Made by a program: the position numbers and the translations under genes. Shown here one piece after another: positions 4,890 to 6,973 of a stretch of 6,973 bases of DNA. Within the stretch, counting starts at the first letter, position 1, and every line of letters begins with the position of its first letter. The notes beneath the pieces are model-generated. The model was not told the DNA's origin and searched no databases. It saw nothing but the letters and a program-made list of their open reading frames with translations. Location: positions 1-6,973 of the forward strand of contig JAICRS010000161.1 in the NCBI GenBank assembly GCA_025966335.1, given 5' to 3'. The DNA is from Nocardioidaceae bacterium (GTDB taxonomy: Bacteria; Actinomycetota; Actinomycetes; Propionibacteriales; Nocardioidaceae).

Positions 4890-5777
4890 ATGAGGCTCAC
4901 GTCGGCACCCGCCCGCTCCACGGCATACGTGGTGCGGCAGGCGACGAGCGCGGACGTCCCGGCGGTGGTCGAGCTGTATCGGAGCCTGTCGCCACGGTCC
5001 ATGCAGCTGCGCTTCTCCTCCCAGATGTCGGACGTCGAGCTCGCCCGGGTCGCGGACGTCGACGCGGAGAGCGGCTGTGTCGCGGTCGTCGCCTGGGTGG
5101 GTGACGAGCTGGTCGGAGAGGCACGCTACGTCCCGTGGGAGGGCGTCCACGAGCTGGCGGTGACTGTCGCCGACCGACACCAGGGACACGGACTCGGAAG
5201 GATGCTGCTCGGTCAGCTGCGGGAAACCGCCGCCGCCCACGCGGTGATGTCGTTGCGAGCCGTCGTCCAGGTCCAGAACACCGCGATGCTGCGACTGCTC
5301 GAGCAGGTCGGCGTCTCGATAGTACGGCCACCGACCGGCGGCGACATCGTCGTCGACATCTCCTGCGACGACTACATGGCCGGCTGGGGCACCGACACCG
5401 GCCGGCCCCGCGTTCTGGTGGAGTCCGCGGGCAGGGCCGAGCACCCGAGCACCGAGGCGCTGCGGGACGCCGGCTTCGACGTACGGCAGTGCACCGGACC
5501 CGGACGGGGCCGCGGCCAGGCCTGCCCGATCCTCGCGCTGGGACGGTGCCGCCTGTTCGAGGAGGCGGACCTGGTTGCCTACCTGCTCCCCGAAGACGAC
5601 GAGGAGTGCGCGGAGATCGGTCAGCGACACACGGGCACGCACCCGGACCGGCTGGTGGCCACCTCGTTCGAGGAGTGGCTGGTCGCCGCACCGGCGCTCG
5701 CGGGTTCCCTCAGGTCAGGTGCGCGGTCCTCCGGCGACGTACAGCACCTGTCCCGAGACGAAGCCCGCGCGGGGTGA
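4890..5777 (+). CDS. GNAT acetyltransferase with cysteine-containing C-terminal domain
   Basis: The protein has 295 aa and two parts. Residues 13-162 form a GNAT fold. The opening RQATSADVPAVVELYRSLS and SPRSMQLRF resemble Pat/PatZ-type protein acetyltransferases. The acetyl-CoA pyrophosphate loop is RHQGHGLG (96-103), and N130 with MLRLLE forms the motif B helix. Residues 172-265 form a separate alpha/beta-looking region: PRVLVESAG, a helix EALRDAGFDV, then cysteines 201, 212 and 220 in the pattern C-GPG-n-CPIL-n-GRC, and a hydrophobic strand ADLVAYLL. I cannot name this domain; a metal, redox or ligand sensor is a guess. Residues 275-295 are low-complexity and encoded over the 3' end of the SDR gene. 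The start is ATG 4890 without a Shine-Dalgarno site. It lies 75 bp after benE. Lysine acetylation of acyl-CoA ligases is the known role of Pat relatives, so the neighbouring ligase is a candidate target. Confidence 0.8.
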   Translation: MRLTSAPARSTAYVVRQATSADVPAVVELYRSLSPRSMQLRFSSQMSDVELARVADVDAESGCVAVVAWVGDELVGEARYVPWEGVHELAVTVADRHQGHGLGRMLLGQLRETAAAHAVMSLRAVVQVQNTAMLRLLEQVGVSIVRPPTGGDIVVDISCDDYMAGWGTDTGRPRVLVESAGRAEHPSTEALRDAGFDVRQCTGPGRGRGQACPILALGRCRLFEEADLVAYLLPEDDEECAEIGQRHTGTHPDRLVATSFEEWLVAAPALAGSLRSGARSSGDVQHLSRDEARAG

Positions 5778-6473
5778 GCAGAAGAACGACACCGCGTCGG
5801 CGACGTCCTCGGGCTGCCCGGGCCTGGCGACCGGGATCGCTGCGACCCGGTTGGCGCTGAACTCCTCGAAGCTCTGGCCGACCCGCTCTGCGGTGGCCCG
5901 GGTCATCTCCGTGACGATGAAGCCCGGAGCCACCGCGTTGGCGGTGACCCCGAACTTGCCGAGCTCCATCGCGACCGTCTTGGTGAACCCCTGGAGCCCT
6001 GCCTTCGCGGCGGCATAGTTGGCCTGCCCACGGTTGCCCAGCGCCGACGTCGAGGACAGGTTCACGATCCGGCCGAACCCTGCCTCGGTCATGTGCTTCT
6101 GCGCCGCACGGGTCATCAGGAAGGTGCCGCGGAGGTGGACCTGCATCACGGTGTCCCAGTCGCTCTCGGACATCTTGAACAGCAGGTTGTCCCGGAGCAC
6201 CCCGGCGTTGTTGACCAGCACCGTCGGGGCACCGAGTGAGGAAGCCACCTGGGCGACGCACTCCTCCACCTGGTCGGCGTCGCTGATGTCCGCGCCGAAC
6301 GCGGCGGCGCGTCCGCCGGAGTCCGTGATCCGCGCGGCCACCGCCCCGGCGGATGCCTCGTCGATGTCGACGCAGGCCACGGCCATCCCGTCGTCGGCCA
6401 GCCGCTGCGCGATCGCCGCACCGATGCCCCGCCCGGCGCCGGTCACGATCGCGGTGTAGGTCTGCTCGGTCAT
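5715..6473 (-). CDS. SDR oxidoreductase, probable NAD-dependent hydroxyacyl-CoA dehydrogenase (FabG-like)
   Basis: This 252-aa classical short-chain dehydrogenase is full length for the family. It shows the nucleotide loop TGAGRGIG (11-18), D36 at the end of strand 2 (favouring NAD over NADP), D62, NNAG (88-91), and a catalytic triad S140, Y153, K157 within GQANYAAAK. The tetrad Asn is replaced by H113 in VHLRGTF. This substitution, together with LRDNLLFKMSESDWD, resembles the dehydrogenase domain of peroxisomal multifunctional enzyme type 2 (HSD17B4). That points to a hydroxyacyl-CoA substrate rather than an ACP-bound fatty acid intermediate, although a FabG role cannot be excluded. The ATG at 6473 overlaps the upstream ligase stop as ATGA, with purine-rich GGAGAGAAGGA (6488-6478) in front, so the two are translationally coupled. 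Its 3' end overlaps the convergent GNAT gene. Confidence 0.87.
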   Translation of the reverse strand: MTEQTYTAIVTGAGRGIGAAIAQRLADDGMAVACVDIDEASAGAVAARITDSGGRAAAFGADISDADQVEECVAQVASSLGAPTVLVNNAGVLRDNLLFKMSESDWDTVMQVHLRGTFLMTRAAQKHMTEAGFGRIVNLSSTSALGNRGQANYAAAKAGLQGFTKTVAMELGKFGVTANAVAPGFIVTEMTRATAERVGQSFEEFSANRVAAIPVARPGQPEDVADAVSFFCSPRAGFVSGQVLYVAGGPRT

Positions 6474-6973
6474 CCGGTCCTTCTCTCCGCTGTCGTCTTC
6501 GCCGTGATGTCCTCACGGAGCGCCTTCTTGTCGATCTTCCCGACCTTGGTGGTGATCAGCTCGTCGACCTGCTCGAGCCGCTCGGGCCACTTGTACCGCG
6601 CTACCCCGGCCGCCTGCATCACCGACCTCACCGACTCCAGGTCGACGGACGCCCCGGGCCGGACGACCAGGTAGAGGCAGACCCGCTCCCCCAGGTCCCG
6701 GTCGGGCATGGCCACGGCCGCCGCCTGCATCACACCCGGCACCTGGTAGGCGAAGTTCTCGACCTCCTCGGCCGAGACCTTCTCGCCGCCGCGGTTGATC
6801 ATGTCCTTGTCCCGCCCCTCGACCACGAGGTTGCCGTCCGGCCGGCGCCGTACGATGTCGCCGCTGCGGAACCAGCCGTCGGCGGTGAACGACCGGGCGT
6901 TCTGCTCCTCGGCCCGGAAGTAGCCGCGCGGGGTGTACGGCCCGCGGGTCAGGAGCGAACCGGGTTCCCCGTC
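6470..6973 (-). CDS. Aryl-acid AMP ligase (2,3-dihydroxybenzoate/salicylate-AMP ligase type), C-terminal part (partial)
   Basis: The frame is open to the right edge and gives the last 167 residues of an ANL-superfamily adenylating enzyme; the N-terminal domain lies outside. Reading from the edge, LLTRGPYTPRGYF and GWFRSGD (33-39, ATP/ribose site) lead to the hinge GRDKDMINRGGEKV (53-66) and the catalytic A10 lysine K146 in TKVGKIDKK. RGPYT-RGY and INRGGEK match EntE/DhbE and salicylate-AMP ligases more closely than general acetyl-CoA or fatty-acid ligases. The enzyme would form an aryl-adenylate, with CoA or a carrier as acceptor. Because a BenE importer and an SDR are nearby and no siderophore NRPS is seen, I favour a catabolic CoA-ligase role, for example SdgA-like salicylate activation. 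A siderophore role remains possible. It is the first gene seen of a ligase-SDR operon with a 4-bp overlap. Confidence 0.82.
   Translation of the reverse strand, partial: DGEPGSLLTRGPYTPRGYFRAEEQNARSFTADGWFRSGDIVRRRPDGNLVVEGRDKDMINRGGEKVSAEEVENFAYQVPGVMQAAAVAMPDRDLGERVCLYLVVRPGASVDLESVRSVMQAAGVARYKWPERLEQVDELITTKVGKIDKKALREDITAKTTAERRTG

Noticed and set aside
5710..6516. 268-codon minus-strand frame overlapping the SDR
   Set aside because: It is a frame-shifted shadow of the SDR. It consists almost entirely of Arg, Gly and Ala, while the other frame has all SDR motifs.
5715..6973. Siderophore (2,3-dihydroxybenzoate) biosynthesis with the SDR acting as EntA
   Set aside because: The ligase is EntE-like, but the SDR resembles FabG/hydroxyacyl-CoA dehydrogenases rather than EntA. 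No isochorismatase or NRPS is visible, and a BenE importer points to uptake. It is not fully excluded because the cluster continues beyond the edge.

Overview
The window is very GC-rich, densely packed and rich in GTG/ATG starts without Shine-Dalgarno sites. It encodes typical actinobacterial families: a CGNR zinc-finger regulator, a BenE transporter and a Pat-like GNAT. This suggests an actinobacterium. The Nocardioides/Propionibacteriales group is a plausible guess, but the sequence does not prove it. No tRNA, rRNA, CRISPR or insertion sequence is visible, and no gene-free gap exceeds about 220 bp.

Left part (1-2613). The 3' end of an inositol-monophosphatase-type gene (+) converges on a class I SAM-dependent methyltransferase (-), with a shared hairpin terminator between them. 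Upstream of the methyltransferase, on the same strand, is an EamA/DMT-type exporter. It is divergent from a CGNR zinc-finger transcription factor (+). The exporter and regulator share a gap of about 39 bp in which two -10/-35-like promoters interlock, and both transcripts appear to be (nearly) leaderless. This looks like a regulator-exporter module.

Middle part (2614-3554). After a hairpin-rich intergenic stretch comes an unrecognised 199-aa membrane protein. It has a glycine-zipper N-terminal helix, a very basic centre and six cysteines. The following 219-bp gap contains the most unusual structure in the window. Three copies of a half-site of the form GTGACCG-n-CCTG-n-CGA lie in alternating orientation (3400-3475). 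They create a 39-bp extended palindrome and a competing alternative hairpin. Two smaller palindromes follow, at and just upstream of the next start codon.

Right part (3555-6973). A BenE-family aromatic-acid/H+ symporter (+) is followed by a GNAT acetyltransferase (+) with a cysteine-containing C-terminal domain. The GNAT gene converges on an SDR dehydrogenase (-) and overlaps it by 63 bp. The SDR is translationally coupled through an ATGA overlap to the C-terminal part of an EntE/DhbE/SdgA-like aryl-acid adenylating enzyme that runs off the right edge. Together these suggest uptake, AMP/CoA activation and oxidation of an aromatic or alicyclic carboxylic acid. The Pat-like GNAT might adjust the ligase by lysine acetylation, which is inference. 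I see no proof of a wholly new system. The best candidates for follow-up are the alternating palindrome array upstream of benE and the two-domain GNAT.
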